A DNA stretch of 39,151 nt from a virus, in IMG/VR virus record IMGVR_UViG_3300020465_000870, positions 1-39,151 of that record, one strand, 5' to 3'. The notes under the pieces were generated by a model, which saw nothing but the letters and a program-made list of their open reading frames with translations, did no database searches and was not told where the DNA came from. Each line of letters begins with the position of its first letter. The stretch's first letter is position 1. A program made the position numbers and the translations under genes. Shown one piece after another: positions 5,368 to 13,725 of this stretch.

Positions 5368-6831
5368 ATGTCTCATTTGAGTATATCAAAAAAGAATGAA
5401 GTTTTCCTTCAGGTAGAATCAGATCCGCATGTATACTACGAGTTATCTGATCAATTTACCTTTGAGATTCCGGGAGCTAAATTCATGCCTCAATACCGTA
5501 ATAAGTATTGGGATGGTAAGATCCGTCTATTCAACGTAAAGAACGGAGAAATCTACGTTGGACTACTGGATAAAATACAAAAGTTTTGTGACGATCACGA
5601 ATATACTTACGAGTTTGTAGATAATAAATTCTTTGGCACACCTTTTGAAGTCAATGAGCATATCTCATATGAGGGTGTTAAAGATTATATGAAATCTATT
5701 TGCAAGTATGTTCCTCGTGATTATCAAGTAGAGGGAGTATACGACGCTTTAAGACATAATAGAAAGTTGTTGATATCCCCAACTGCTTCAGGAAAGTCTC
5801 TGATGATATATTCGATTGTGAGATATTACGTTGAACGGAAGCAAAATACTCTGATAGTTGTTCCGACGACTTCGCTAGTAGAGCAAATGTATAAAGATTT
5901 TGCGGATTATGGGTGGGATGTAGGTTCATTTTGCCATAAGATATACGCTGGTAAAGAAAGAGAGACGGACTCTCAGGTCATAATTACTACTTGGCAATCA
6001 ATCTATAAACTCCCCAGAAAGTATTTTGAGAGATTCTCTGTTGTAATTGGGGATGAAGCGCACCAGTTCAAAAGTAAATCACTTATATCTATAATGACAA
6101 AACTTCACAAGGCCAAATATAGATTTGGATTTACTGGCACACTTGATGGAACGCAAACACATAAGTGGGTTTTAGAAGGATTATTTGGCCCTTCATATAA
6201 AATTATAGGAACTAAAGACCTCATGACCAAAGGTCATGTTGCAAAACTTGATATTAATATATTACTACTAAAACATTCTCCACAAAAGTTTGAAACATTT
6301 GAGGATGAAGTTCAATACATTATCAATAATGAACAGAGAAATAAATTCATAAGAAATCTTACATTAGATCTAAAGGGAAATACATTGATTTTATATTCAA
6401 GAGTTGAGGGCCATGGAAGAGTTCTTTATGATTTAATAAATAGTAATGTACTCGAACAGCGTCAAACTTTTTTTGTCCACGGAGGAGTGGATGCTGAAAA
6501 TCGTGAAAATGTTCGGTCAATCACTGAATCCGAAATTAATGCTATAATAGTTGCATCTTATGGGACTTTCTCCACAGGAATTAACATTAAAAATTTACAT
6601 AACGTTATTTTTGCATCACCGTCTAAATCTCGAATACGGAATCTACAATCAATTGGAAGAGTCCTGAGAAAAGGTAACAACAAAGTTAAAGCCACTTTGT
6701 ATGATATTGCAGATGACATTACATACAAATCAAGAAGAAACTACACTTTGAATCATCTTGTAGAAAGAATTAAAATCTACAATGAAGAAAACTTTAATTA
6801 TGACATCATCAACATTTCACTCAAAAAATAA
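5368..6831 (+). CDS. uvsW: DNA/RNA helicase UvsW
   Basis: This SF2 helicase remodels recombination and replication forks and removes R-loop origins late in infection. Starting at the ATG at 5368 gives 487 residues and an N-terminus (MSHLSISKKNEVFL) like cyanophage UvsW. A GTG at 5350 would add six residues. The N-terminal UvsW domain contains PGAKFMPQYRNKYWDG. Walker A is SPTASGKS (about residues 137-144), and the DEAH box is in GDEAHQF. Motif VI is in QSIGRVLRKGNNK near the C-terminus. T4 UvsW has 503 residues. It starts just beyond the 20-bp palindrome and is followed after one base by the next gene. Confidence 0.95.
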   Translation: MSHLSISKKNEVFLQVESDPHVYYELSDQFTFEIPGAKFMPQYRNKYWDGKIRLFNVKNGEIYVGLLDKIQKFCDDHEYTYEFVDNKFFGTPFEVNEHISYEGVKDYMKSICKYVPRDYQVEGVYDALRHNRKLLISPTASGKSLMIYSIVRYYVERKQNTLIVVPTTSLVEQMYKDFADYGWDVGSFCHKIYAGKERETDSQVIITTWQSIYKLPRKYFERFSVVIGDEAHQFKSKSLISIMTKLHKAKYRFGFTGTLDGTQTHKWVLEGLFGPSYKIIGTKDLMTKGHVAKLDINILLLKHSPQKFETFEDEVQYIINNEQRNKFIRNLTLDLKGNTLILYSRVEGHGRVLYDLINSNVLEQRQTFFVHGGVDAENRENVRSITESEINAIIVASYGTFSTGINIKNLHNVIFASPSKSRIRNLQSIGRVLRKGNNKVKATLYDIADDITYKSRRNYTLNHLVERIKIYNEENFNYDIINISLKK

Positions 6832-6832
6832 T

Positions 6833-7291
6833 ATGAGAGACGAATTTTTCAGCATCTTAAAACTTGTTTCTGGTGAAGAAATCTTCGCACTCGTTTGTGT
6901 AGATGAAAGTGAGGATGATCCTATTCTAGTCTTGCATAATCCAATCAAAATGACTCCTATACCTCATGTAGGTAATGCAAGTCAACTTAATTATATAAAA
7001 GTCACTCCTTGGATGGAGATGACAACTGAAGACATGTATGTATTAAAAATGGATAAAGTAATCACAATGATTGAATGTCGTGATAAAAAACTAATTGCAA
7101 TATACAAACAGTATGTTGAAGACGAACAAAACTCTGGTGGAGTTGAAATATTTAAACCTAAATTAAATACAGGAAAAGTAAAATTATCAACAGACTTAGG
7201 ATATGTCTCTAGTGTTGAACAAAAAAGAGAATCCCTTGAAAAAATATTTAAAGAAGATATAAAGGATACTAAAGATACGAAAGAAAGCTAA
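6833..7291 (+). CDS. Conserved cyanophage protein, possible Sm-like small beta barrel
   Basis: The 152-residue protein begins MRDEFFSILKLVSGEEI directly after the uvsW stop (TAATATG). Longer in-frame starts inside uvsW are less likely. The first 85 residues show the pattern LKLxSGEEIxA, a hydrophobic strand, NPIKM, then TPWMEMT and an IT-MIE strand. Two proteins at 33093 and 33382 share this order. The pattern looks like a small five-stranded barrel of Sm/LSm type, but this is inference from the strand pattern. The C-terminal third is Lys/Glu-rich and probably disordered. It is found beside uvsW in other cyanophages without known function. Confidence 0.7.
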   Translation: MRDEFFSILKLVSGEEIFALVCVDESEDDPILVLHNPIKMTPIPHVGNASQLNYIKVTPWMEMTTEDMYVLKMDKVITMIECRDKKLIAIYKQYVEDEQNSGGVEIFKPKLNTGKVKLSTDLGYVSSVEQKRESLEKIFKEDIKDTKDTKES

Positions 7292-7354
7292 TACCCCTTC
7301 CAAACCTCACAAAGGTTATTGTACATAGTTTTAGGGGTCTTGTCAAGCATCACC

Positions 7355-7382
7355 TTGTCACCTGACAAAAATGTGTTATAAT
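7355..7382 (+). promoter_or_regulatory. Sigma-70-type promoter for gp55 with embedded inverted repeat
   Basis: TTGTCA (7355-7360) and TATAAT (7377-7382) are spaced by 16 bases and lie 24 bases before the gp55 start. The -35 box is the left arm of an inverted repeat TTGTCA-CC-TGACAA (7355-7368), so a repressor could block it. The 115-base gap also holds a two-tier hairpin (7293-7338) without a T run. Confidence 0.75.
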
Positions 7383-7406
7383 AAGAACAGTTAAGACAAA
7401 TAAGTT

Positions 7407-7883
7407 ATGCCAAGAAAGAAGTCTGAACATTATGTAAATAACAAAGAACTACTTGAGGCATTGATAGTATATCGATCAAAAGTCGCTGTTGCTAAAGAAA
7501 AAGGATTGCCAAAGCCAAGAATTACAAACTATCTTGGAGAATGCTTTCTTAAGATAGCAACTCATCTATCATATAAACCAAACTTTGTGAATTATATGTT
7601 CCGTGATGATATGATATCTGACGGAATTGAAAACTGTGTTCAATACATTCATAATTTTGATCCAGAGAAATCTCGCAATCCTTTTGCATATTTTACTCAG
7701 ATCATACACTATGCATTTTTAAGACGTATTCAAAAAGAGAAAAAGCAGTTAGATATTAAGAATAAAATTATTGAGAAGACAGGTTATGATGAAGTAATGC
7801 ACGTTGAGCCTGGTGCATTGACGGGAGCAATGTCCGAGTATAATACGATTAAAGATAACATTGCACAAAAGAAAAACAGATAA
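7407..7883 (+). CDS. 55: Late transcription sigma factor gp55
   Basis: This 158-residue sigma-like factor directs host RNA polymerase to NATAAATA late promoters. In T4 it works together with the sliding clamp gp45. The sigma region 2 core is visible in MFRDDMISDGIENCVQYIHN and FDPEKSRNPFAYFTQIIHYA (about residues 67-104), followed by the FLRRIQKEKKQ helix. As in T4 gp55 (185 residues) there is no region 4. It has its own sigma-70-type promoter, so it should be made by the unmodified host polymerase before late genes. The next gene starts one base after its stop. Confidence 0.95.
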   Translation: MPRKKSEHYVNNKELLEALIVYRSKVAVAKEKGLPKPRITNYLGECFLKIATHLSYKPNFVNYMFRDDMISDGIENCVQYIHNFDPEKSRNPFAYFTQIIHYAFLRRIQKEKKQLDIKNKIIEKTGYDEVMHVEPGALTGAMSEYNTIKDNIAQKKNR

Positions 7884-7884
7884 C

Positions 7885-8226
7885 ATGGCTATCTACAATG
7901 ATGTAAAGATCACAATTGATCTGAATGAACTGGTTGAGTGTAGGGCAAAGTTTCTTAAACAGAGTATGAGTCCAAATCAAATTGATTATCTGGCAGAAAC
8001 TTTGCGTAGAACTTTGACATGGGATAATCTATATTTCATGGTTGATGAGTCCATCTTAGAGTTTTTTGACAATCATGAGCATCCAGAAATTTGGGATTCT
8101 CATTATGGTGAGACTGCTGGTAATGAACCTGCTGCTACTTTTGAAAAGAACAGACAGCAATTTAAGATGGTAAAATTAGAATCACCATCATGGACAATTG
8201 AAGTACCAGTACGTAAGAAAAAATGA
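7885..8226 (+). CDS. Conserved cyanophage hypothetical protein
   Basis: This 113-residue soluble protein starts MAIYNDVKITIDLNEL one base after the gp55 stop and overlaps the gp47 start by ATGA. It has an N-terminal helical region (NQIDYLAETLRRTLTWDNLY), an acidic centre and a basic end (VPVRKKK). No motif identifies a function. Its fixed position between the late sigma factor and gp47 in cyanophages suggests co-expression with recombination genes. Confidence 0.7.
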   Translation: MAIYNDVKITIDLNELVECRAKFLKQSMSPNQIDYLAETLRRTLTWDNLYFMVDESILEFFDNHEHPEIWDSHYGETAGNEPAATFEKNRQQFKMVKLESPSWTIEVPVRKKK

Positions 8227-9257
8227 AAGTAGCAATTATAACGGATACTCATTTCGGTGCACGAAAGGGATCTAAGTATCTGCATGATTACTTTGAACTC
8301 TTTTACAAAGATGTGTTCTTTCCAAAAATGGAAGAATATGGAATTGATACTGTCATTCATATGGGTGATGTATTTGATAGTCGTAAGGCTATTGATTTGC
8401 AAACACTTGAATGGTCAAACCGTGTTGTCTTTGAACCATTGAAGAAGTATAAGGTATATGCAGCAACAGGAAACCATGATGCATATTATAAAAATACAAA
8501 CTTTGTAAACTCACCTGAGTTACTTCTTACATCTCATACAAATTGGGAGATATACTCAAGTGCGAAAGAGATTCAAGTAGATGGATTGGATATATTATTA
8601 CTTCCTTGGATTACTACAGAAAATTATGATCACACTTTAAATGCTATTAAATCATCTAAGTCAAGAGTTGCAATGGGTCATCTTGAATTAAATGGATTCA
8701 AAGCTACTCGTGGACATATGATGGAAGATGGTATGGATGTAAATGTCTTTGATAAGTTTGACACTGTATTCTCAGGGCATTTTCACACAAGATCAAATGA
8801 TGGAAAGATATTCTACCTTGGTAATCCTTATGAGATGTTTTGGAATGATGTAAATGATAAGAGAGGATTTCATATCTTTGACACTGAAACTCTTGAATTA
8901 ATTGAAATTAATAATCCTTATAAATTGTTTTATAATGTTTACTATGAAGATACTAATCATCGTATCTTTAACACCAGTCAGTATGAAAATAAAATTGTAA
9001 AAGTTATTGTTCGTAAAAAGTCGGATCCAAAAGAATTTGAAAAGTTTATTGACAAGTTATATAATGCAGGTGTTCAAGATTTAAAGATTATTGAGAATTT
9101 TGCTATTCTTGAAAATGAGGAATTTGAAGTTGATGAAGATGAAAATACTATCTCAATATTGAATCGCTATATTGATGAAGCTGAGATGGAGTTTGACAAG
9201 AGTATTGTAAAAAACATTTTTAGGGATCTATATCGACAAGCCTGCGAGGTAGGGTAA
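8223..9257 (+). CDS. 47: Recombination endonuclease subunit gp47 (Mre11/SbcD-like)
   Basis: This 344-residue calcineurin-like nuclease forms the gp46/gp47 complex. The complex resects DNA ends for recombination-dependent replication and host DNA breakdown. Metal-binding motifs are in order: DTHFG (Asp8, His10), GDVFD (Asp49), GNHD (residues 83-86), GHLE (about 155-158) and GHFHT (about 183-187). T4 gp47 has 339 residues. Its stop overlaps the start of the DUF3110 gene, which separates it from gp46. Confidence 0.97.
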   Translation: MKVAIITDTHFGARKGSKYLHDYFELFYKDVFFPKMEEYGIDTVIHMGDVFDSRKAIDLQTLEWSNRVVFEPLKKYKVYAATGNHDAYYKNTNFVNSPELLLTSHTNWEIYSSAKEIQVDGLDILLLPWITTENYDHTLNAIKSSKSRVAMGHLELNGFKATRGHMMEDGMDVNVFDKFDTVFSGHFHTRSNDGKIFYLGNPYEMFWNDVNDKRGFHIFDTETLELIEINNPYKLFYNVYYEDTNHRIFNTSQYENKIVKVIVRKKSDPKEFEKFIDKLYNAGVQDLKIIENFAILENEEFEVDEDENTISILNRYIDEAEMEFDKSIVKNIFRDLYRQACEVG

Positions 9258-9544
9258 TGTTTCTTCTTACACTTAAACACCGAAAGGATGATGGAGCATT
9301 TGCTGTTCAAGACACGGATGGTGATAAAGTTCTGTTTTTGTTTGTGGAAGAAGACGATGCTGAAAGATATGCTATGATGTTAGAGGATCAAGAGCATTCT
9401 GATAAGAAAAAGAAACTAGAAGTTATAGAAGTTGATGATGCCCTTGCCATAAAGACGTGTAACATGTATAATTATAAGTATGCTGTCATCACTCCTGATG
9501 ACCTTGTGATTCCAATTAGTAATGATAAGATTCAAGAAAATTAG
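9257..9544 (+). CDS. DUF3110 protein
   Basis: This 95-residue protein matches the cyanobacterial DUF3110 family. It has an N-terminal strand (FLLTLKHRKDDGAFAVQDTDGDKVLFLF), the conserved EEDDAERYAMMLEDQEH helix and a C-terminal segment with VIEVDDALAIKTC. The family is essentially restricted to cyanobacteria, plants and their phages, and its function is unknown. It is inserted between gp47 and gp46 and overlaps gp46 by 23 bases. That arrangement is typical of cyanomyoviruses and a strong sign of host range. Confidence 0.85.
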   Translation: MFLLTLKHRKDDGAFAVQDTDGDKVLFLFVEEDDAERYAMMLEDQEHSDKKKKLEVIEVDDALAIKTCNMYNYKYAVITPDDLVIPISNDKIQEN

Positions 9545-11234
9545 ATGGAAAAATTTTCTGTCAACAGGTGATCACTGGACAGAGGTTGATTTTTTAAAAC
9601 ACCATACAAATTTAATAATCGGAACCAATGGGTCAGGTAAGTCTACAATGTTAGATGCCCTGACTTTTGTGCTGTTTAACAAACCATTTCGTAAAATTAA
9701 TAAATCACAACTAATTAATACTACAAATGAAAAGGGAACATTAGTTGAGATTGAGTTTGATGTAAATGCAAAGGAGTATTTGATTCGTAGAGGTATCAAA
9801 CCAAATACTTTTGATATTGAAGTAAATGGTACAGCATTGCATCGTGAGGCTGATGACCGATCAAATCAGAGGATACTTGAAGAGAATATACTGAAAGTAA
9901 ATTACAAGTCATTCACTCAAATAATCATATTGGGTAGTAGCACGTTTGTTCCTTTCATGCAACTGAGTGCACCTAATAGAAGAGATGTGATTGAAGATCT
10001 TTTAGATATTCGTATCTTCTCGTATATGAATAATCTTTTAAAAGAAAGTATAAGAGAGAAGAAAGAAAAAATTAGATCACTTAATCTAAAGAAGGAAACT
10101 TTAACTGACAAAATACAAATGCAGTCTAAGTTTATCAAGGAAATAGAGAATCGTAGTAAAGAAGATATTAAAGAGAAGAAAGAAAAGATTACAGAATTAT
10201 TTTCTGAAACTGATAATTATGTATTAATTAATGGAGAGCTAGGAAATGAAGTTTTTGACTTATCTAAGCAGCAAGAAGGAGTTGCAGGTGCAGATAAAAA
10301 GTTAAGAAAATTAAATAATTTGAAAGGTAAAATATCTAATAAAGTATCTACTATTACCAAAGAACATAAGTTTTTCACAGACAATACGGTATGTCCTACA
10401 TGTGATCAGGATATAGAAGAATCGTTTAGGTTAAATAGAATTGCTGATGCTCAAGATAAAGCAAAGGAGTTGCAATCTGGTTATAAGGAACTAGAAGAGG
10501 CAATTAAAAACGAAGAAAACCGAGAGCATCAGTTTACCACACTCACAAAGGAGATTTCTAAACTCAACAATGACATTTCTCAAAACAATACTCGAATTTC
10601 TGGATGCCAACGACAGATCAGAGATTTGGAATCGGAAGTACAAAAATTTACCGAGCAACTTAAAAACAGAAATATTGAGCATGAGAAACTAGCAGAGTTT
10701 AAGGAGAATCTTCAAAAAACTATAGATGAGTCATCTGAGAAGAATCAGGATATTGTACATCATGATTTTGCATATTCACTTCTTAAAGATGATGGTGTTA
10801 AGACGAAGATAATCAAAAAATATTTGCCATTAATTAATCAGCAAGTAAATCGTTACTTGCAGATGATGGACTTCTATATCAATTTTAAATTGAATGAAGA
10901 GTTTAGTGAAACTATAGAGTCACCGATTCATGAAGATTTTTCATATGCTTCATTTAGTGAAGGTGAAAAGATGAGAATTGATTTAGCACTTCTATTTACA
11001 TGGAGAGAAGTGGCCAGAGTAAAGAACTCTGTCAATACAAATCTATTAATTATGGATGAAGTATTTGACAGTTCTCTTGATGGTTTTGGTGTGGATGAAT
11101 TTATGAAGATTATTCGTTTTATAATTAAAGATGCAAACATCTTTGTAATATCGCACAAATCAGACTTACATGATAAGTTTGAGAATATGATTAAGTTTGA
11201 CAAAGTTCGTGGATTCAGTAGAATAGTATCATGA
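9522..11234 (+). CDS. 46: Recombination endonuclease subunit gp46 (Rad50/SbcC-like)
   Basis: This 570-residue SMC-type ATPase partners gp47 in end resection. The N-terminal Walker A is GTNGSGKS (residues 34-41). Long coiled coils run through about residues 170-430, with a zinc hook CPTC at 291-294. The C-terminal ATPase half has the signature FSEGEKMR and Walker B LLIMDEVFD, followed by the ISHKSDL switch region. Domain order and length match T4 gp46 (560 residues). The start inside the DUF3110 gene is supported by the conserved opening IRFKKIRWKNFLSTG. Confidence 0.97.
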   Translation: MIRFKKIRWKNFLSTGDHWTEVDFLKHHTNLIIGTNGSGKSTMLDALTFVLFNKPFRKINKSQLINTTNEKGTLVEIEFDVNAKEYLIRRGIKPNTFDIEVNGTALHREADDRSNQRILEENILKVNYKSFTQIIILGSSTFVPFMQLSAPNRRDVIEDLLDIRIFSYMNNLLKESIREKKEKIRSLNLKKETLTDKIQMQSKFIKEIENRSKEDIKEKKEKITELFSETDNYVLINGELGNEVFDLSKQQEGVAGADKKLRKLNNLKGKISNKVSTITKEHKFFTDNTVCPTCDQDIEESFRLNRIADAQDKAKELQSGYKELEEAIKNEENREHQFTTLTKEISKLNNDISQNNTRISGCQRQIRDLESEVQKFTEQLKNRNIEHEKLAEFKENLQKTIDESSEKNQDIVHHDFAYSLLKDDGVKTKIIKKYLPLINQQVNRYLQMMDFYINFKLNEEFSETIESPIHEDFSYASFSEGEKMRIDLALLFTWREVARVKNSVNTNLLIMDEVFDSSLDGFGVDEFMKIIRFIIKDANIFVISHKSDLHDKFENMIKFDKVRGFSRIVS

Positions 11235-11581
11235 GATATTGTATAGACATCGATGGTACAATATGTACCCCAACAATTGGTAGAGACTACCACAAAGCAC
11301 AACCTTGGTATGATAGAATTAAGGTTCTAAACAAACTTTATGATGAAGGTCATTACATTATCTACTTTACTGCAAGAGCTATGGGTAGATTCTCTGATGA
11401 ACCTCATTCCATTGCATCTGTAAAAGCAGAAGGAGTTCTATTTGAGTTGACTCAAAATCAACTTAAAGAATGGGGAGTTAAATATCATGAATTAATCATG
11501 GGTAAACCACATGCAGATTATTTTATAGATGATAAAGCATGGTCTGATAAATTATTTTTCAATGACATGGGGGCACAATGA
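11231..11581 (+). CDS. HAD-superfamily phosphatase-like protein
   Basis: This 116-residue protein has the HAD motif I DIDGTIC (nucleophile Asp6, acid Asp8) and motif II as YFTARAMGR (Thr in FTA). The motif IV acidic pair is in YFIDDKAW. It has no cap domain, like small HAD phosphatases found in LPS and capsule sugar operons. It overlaps gp46 and the epimerase-like gene by 4 bases each, so it belongs to a two-gene sugar-modification insert after gp46. Substrate unknown. Confidence 0.85.
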   Translation: MRYCIDIDGTICTPTIGRDYHKAQPWYDRIKVLNKLYDEGHYIIYFTARAMGRFSDEPHSIASVKAEGVLFELTQNQLKEWGVKYHELIMGKPHADYFIDDKAWSDKLFFNDMGAQ

Positions 11582-12363
11582 AACTAAACACTCCTTTTAC
11601 AATTCCAAATTCAAAACCAGATATTGATAATGTTGGTTTTTCTCGTAAGAAAATTTTAGTTACTGGACATCTTGGTTTTATTGGAAGTCATGTTTATCAG
11701 TATTTTGTGGCTCAAGGACATGATGTTGATGGTTTTGATATACCAAATGATATTGGTAATTTTAAAACAAAAAAGAAGTATGATTTAGTGGTTCATCTAG
11801 CAGCAAATGCTGCTATCAGAGAAGCAATTGCAAATCCTGATGCATTTTGGGAAAATAATGTAGTCAAGTCAAAACCTATATTTGAGTATTGTAGAGATAA
11901 TAATGTTAGATGTTTATATGCAAGTTCTGCATCTGTATATGAGTGGTGGATAAATGCATATGGTATCACAAAGAAAGTGAACGAAATACAAGCACCACCT
12001 AACAGCGTAGGTATGCGATTCTTTAACGTGTATGCAGAGAAAGTGAGTAGACAAGATATGTTGTATAGAATGTTAGAAGATAGAACTGCAACATATCTAA
12101 CACGACATAAGAGAGATTGGATTCATGTTCATGATATTGTTTCAGCAATCGCAGTTCTAGCAGAAAGTGATTATACTGGTGTCTTAGATGTTGGTACAGC
12201 AAATCCTATATCAGTGATTGAATTGGCCACTAAGATGGGTATGGGTCATCTTCCTATTAAAGAAGATACTCCCGGAGAAAGAGATATCACATGTGCTGAT
12301 ATCACAGAATTAAAAAAACTTGGTTGGTCACCGACAATAAATATTTTGGACACTATAAAATAG
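11578..12363 (+). CDS. NAD-dependent nucleotide-sugar epimerase/dehydratase
   Basis: This 261-residue protein is an extended short-chain dehydrogenase of the GalE/RmlB type. The Rossmann motif G-x-x-G-x-x-G is GHLGFIG (residues 30-36). The catalytic pair YGITK is at 128-132, after the SSASVYE segment that supplies the Ser. The sugar-binding GMRFFNVY and the RDWIHVHDIVSAI segment are also present. It is shorter than typical family members (about 310-340 residues). The first 23 residues precede the Rossmann strand and have no obvious role. Together with the HAD gene upstream it may alter a nucleotide sugar for virion or host surface glycans, or divert host carbon. The exact reaction cannot be told. 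Confidence 0.9.
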   Translation: MKLNTPFTIPNSKPDIDNVGFSRKKILVTGHLGFIGSHVYQYFVAQGHDVDGFDIPNDIGNFKTKKKYDLVVHLAANAAIREAIANPDAFWENNVVKSKPIFEYCRDNNVRCLYASSASVYEWWINAYGITKKVNEIQAPPNSVGMRFFNVYAEKVSRQDMLYRMLEDRTATYLTRHKRDWIHVHDIVSAIAVLAESDYTGVLDVGTANPISVIELATKMGMGHLPIKEDTPGERDITCADITELKKLGWSPTINILDTIK

Positions 12364-12370
12364 GATACTT

Positions 12371-12670
12371 ATGTTATCAACTGAATATCGTTTGAGACTT
12401 GAAGCTATCTGTAAAGATATTGCTTCTGGAACTGAAGTCAGTCTCACTGATATGATTTGGGCAAACAAATTAGCAAAAGCGAATACCTCTGCAAGGGGTA
12501 TGCTAAATAAGGCTCGTAGGATGAGCACTAATCCTAACGAGTCTTTTCTTAATAGCTTGGATATAGGAGACCCCGATTCAAGCAATCATCGTAGGGGTTT
12601 CGGAGATCCACAAGATGTGGTAGACTGGTTTCATCAAGAACGATCTGATGATTGGAGGCAAAGGGATTGA
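12371..12670 (+). CDS. Conserved cyanophage hypothetical protein
   Basis: This 99-residue mostly helical protein has a recognisable cyanophage core, STEYRLRLEAICKDI followed by DMIWANKLAKANTSARGMLNKARR. A short acidic, Gly/Pro-containing tail (LDIGDPDSSNH) follows. Function unknown. It starts 7 bases after the epimerase gene. The next gene starts at a TTG overlapping its stop. Confidence 0.7.
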   Translation: MLSTEYRLRLEAICKDIASGTEVSLTDMIWANKLAKANTSARGMLNKARRMSTNPNESFLNSLDIGDPDSSNHRRGFGDPQDVVDWFHQERSDDWRQRD

Positions 12671-12801
12671 CTTTAGAAATTATATTAATCTTTGCAGCAT
12701 TACCGTTTGTAGGACTATCATTGTTCTTTGGAACTAAAGGTGGTTACTATGATAGTGATGATTATAATGGTGATGGTTGTGCTCATGATGTCCAACGATG
12801 A
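12667..12801 (+). CDS. Small single-span membrane protein before psaJ
   Basis: This 44-residue protein starts at a TTG overlapping the previous stop (TTGA). It has one N-terminal membrane helix ([19 protein letters not shown]) followed by a Gly/Tyr/Asp-rich soluble tail ([17 protein letters not shown]). Its stop overlaps the psaJ start as ATGA. Similar tiny proteins occur in cyanophages. The size and topology also resemble small photosystem or NDH-1 subunits, but no specific match is recognised. Confidence 0.6.
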   Translation: MTLEIILIFAALPFVGLSLFFGTKGGYYDSDDYNGDGCAHDVQR

Positions 12802-12941
12802 AAAATCTATTTAAAATCTTTTATACAAAATGGTTTAGGTCTGCTCCAGTAGTAGCAACTATATGGTTGACTCTTACAGCAGTCATACTCATAGAGTTTA
12901 ATTACTTCTTTCCAGATCTTTTATTTCATCCAATGCAATGA
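12798..12941 (+). CDS. psaJ: Photosystem I subunit IX, PsaJ
   Basis: This 47-residue protein is a close match to cyanobacterial PsaJ. It has an N-terminal basic segment, [20 protein letters not shown] leading into the single membrane helix, then [15 protein letters not shown]. The [12 protein letters not shown] ending is the hallmark of the subunit. In host PSI, PsaJ lies at the edge of the complex next to PsaF, the plastocyanin/cytochrome c6 docking subunit. A phage copy could change electron donor access to PSI. PSI gene cassettes are known in some marine cyanophages. Here psaJ stands without psaF, psaA or psaB in the window and is followed by an unknown membrane protein and ndhI. Confidence 0.93.
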   Translation: MKNLFKIFYTKWFRSAPVVATIWLTLTAVILIEFNYFFPDLLFHPMQ

Positions 12942-13186
12942 TTAATTTTTTATTAAACAATCATGAGTTCTTAGGTAATCATTCAATACCTGAGTTTCTT
13001 ATTGGTTATATTTTTGGCGCAGCACTTATTATAGGTGCTCCAACAATATTTCTTCTTCTTGCATTTACATCTGCATTAATGAAAACCAATGGTAAGATGG
13101 GTGGGTATAGAGAGTATGAACAGTATGGCCCATCTTCTTGTAATGATGCACCACCATTTATTCTTCCAGATCCAACAAAGAAATGA
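12938..13186 (+). CDS. Small membrane protein between psaJ and ndhI
   Basis: This 82-residue protein has one clear membrane helix (about residues 20-47, [20 protein letters not shown] onward). A soluble C-terminal tail contains [10 protein letters not shown] and ends [11 protein letters not shown]. Its start overlaps the psaJ stop and its stop overlaps the ndhI start, both as ATGA, so the three should be made together. The position suggests a role at thylakoid complexes such as NDH-1 or PSI. I do not recognise it as a named subunit. Confidence 0.6.
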   Translation: MINFLLNNHEFLGNHSIPEFLIGYIFGAALIIGAPTIFLLLAFTSALMKTNGKMGGYREYEQYGPSSCNDAPPFILPDPTKK

Positions 13187-13725
13187 AAGCGATCTTTAAT
13201 TATCTAAAAGAAATTAAAGACACTGCAAAGTATATGTTGCAAGGGTTAGAAGTAACTTTTGATCATATGCGAAGAAGACCTGTAACCATACAGTATCCTT
13301 ATGAAAAACTTATCCCTTCTGAGCGTTATCGAGGCCGTATTCATTACGAGTTTGATAAATGTATTGCTTGTGAAGTATGTGTTCGTGTATGCCCAATAAA
13401 TCTCCCAGTGGTCGATTGGGTGATGAACAAACAGACAAAGAAAAAAGAACTTAGAAATTATTCGATAGACTTCGGAGCTTGCATATTCTGTGGAAATTGT
13501 GTAGAATACTGTCCTACGAACTGTCTATCAATGACGGAGGAATATGAACTTTCAGTTTTTGACAGACATCAACTTAACTATGATAATGTCGCTCTTGGAC
13601 GACTGCCCACTAATGTTACAACTGATCCCTCAGTTAGGGCTATGCGTGAGCTTGCTTACTTACCAAAAGGAAAAATGGATCCCCATGAAGTACCAGACAG
13701 TGAACCAAGGGTAGGAGCAAGATGA
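13183..13725 (+). CDS. ndhI: NAD(P)H-quinone oxidoreductase subunit I, NdhI
   Basis: This 180-residue ferredoxin-like subunit of the cyanobacterial NDH-1 complex carries two 4Fe-4S clusters. These pass electrons from ferredoxin towards plastoquinone in cyclic flow. Both C-x2-C-x2-C-x3-CP motifs are intact: [12 protein letters not shown] (about residues 63-74) and [12 protein letters not shown] (about 102-113). [20 protein letters not shown] and [12 protein letters not shown] are near-identical to host NdhI. It lacks roughly 25-35 C-terminal residues compared with most host proteins, and the N-terminal helix has diverged ([17 protein letters not shown]). Combined with psaJ, this suggests the phage boosts or redirects cyclic electron flow around PSI to make ATP. 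Confidence 0.97.
   Translation: MKAIFNYLKEIKDTAKYMLQGLEVTFDHMRRRPVTIQYPYEKLIPSERYRGRIHYEFDKCIACEVCVRVCPINLPVVDWVMNKQTKKKELRNYSIDFGACIFCGNCVEYCPTNCLSMTEEYELSVFDRHQLNYDNVALGRLPTNVTTDPSVRAMRELAYLPKGKMDPHEVPDSEPRVGAR

Noticed and set aside
7293-7338. Hairpin after the gene at 6833 considered as a terminator
   Set aside because: Stems are short, the two tiers are separated by a large bulge and no T run follows.
10928-11302. Minus-strand open frame of 124 residues over the gp46 end
   Set aside because: It is antisense to the conserved gp46 ATPase motifs and composition is that of a shadow frame.
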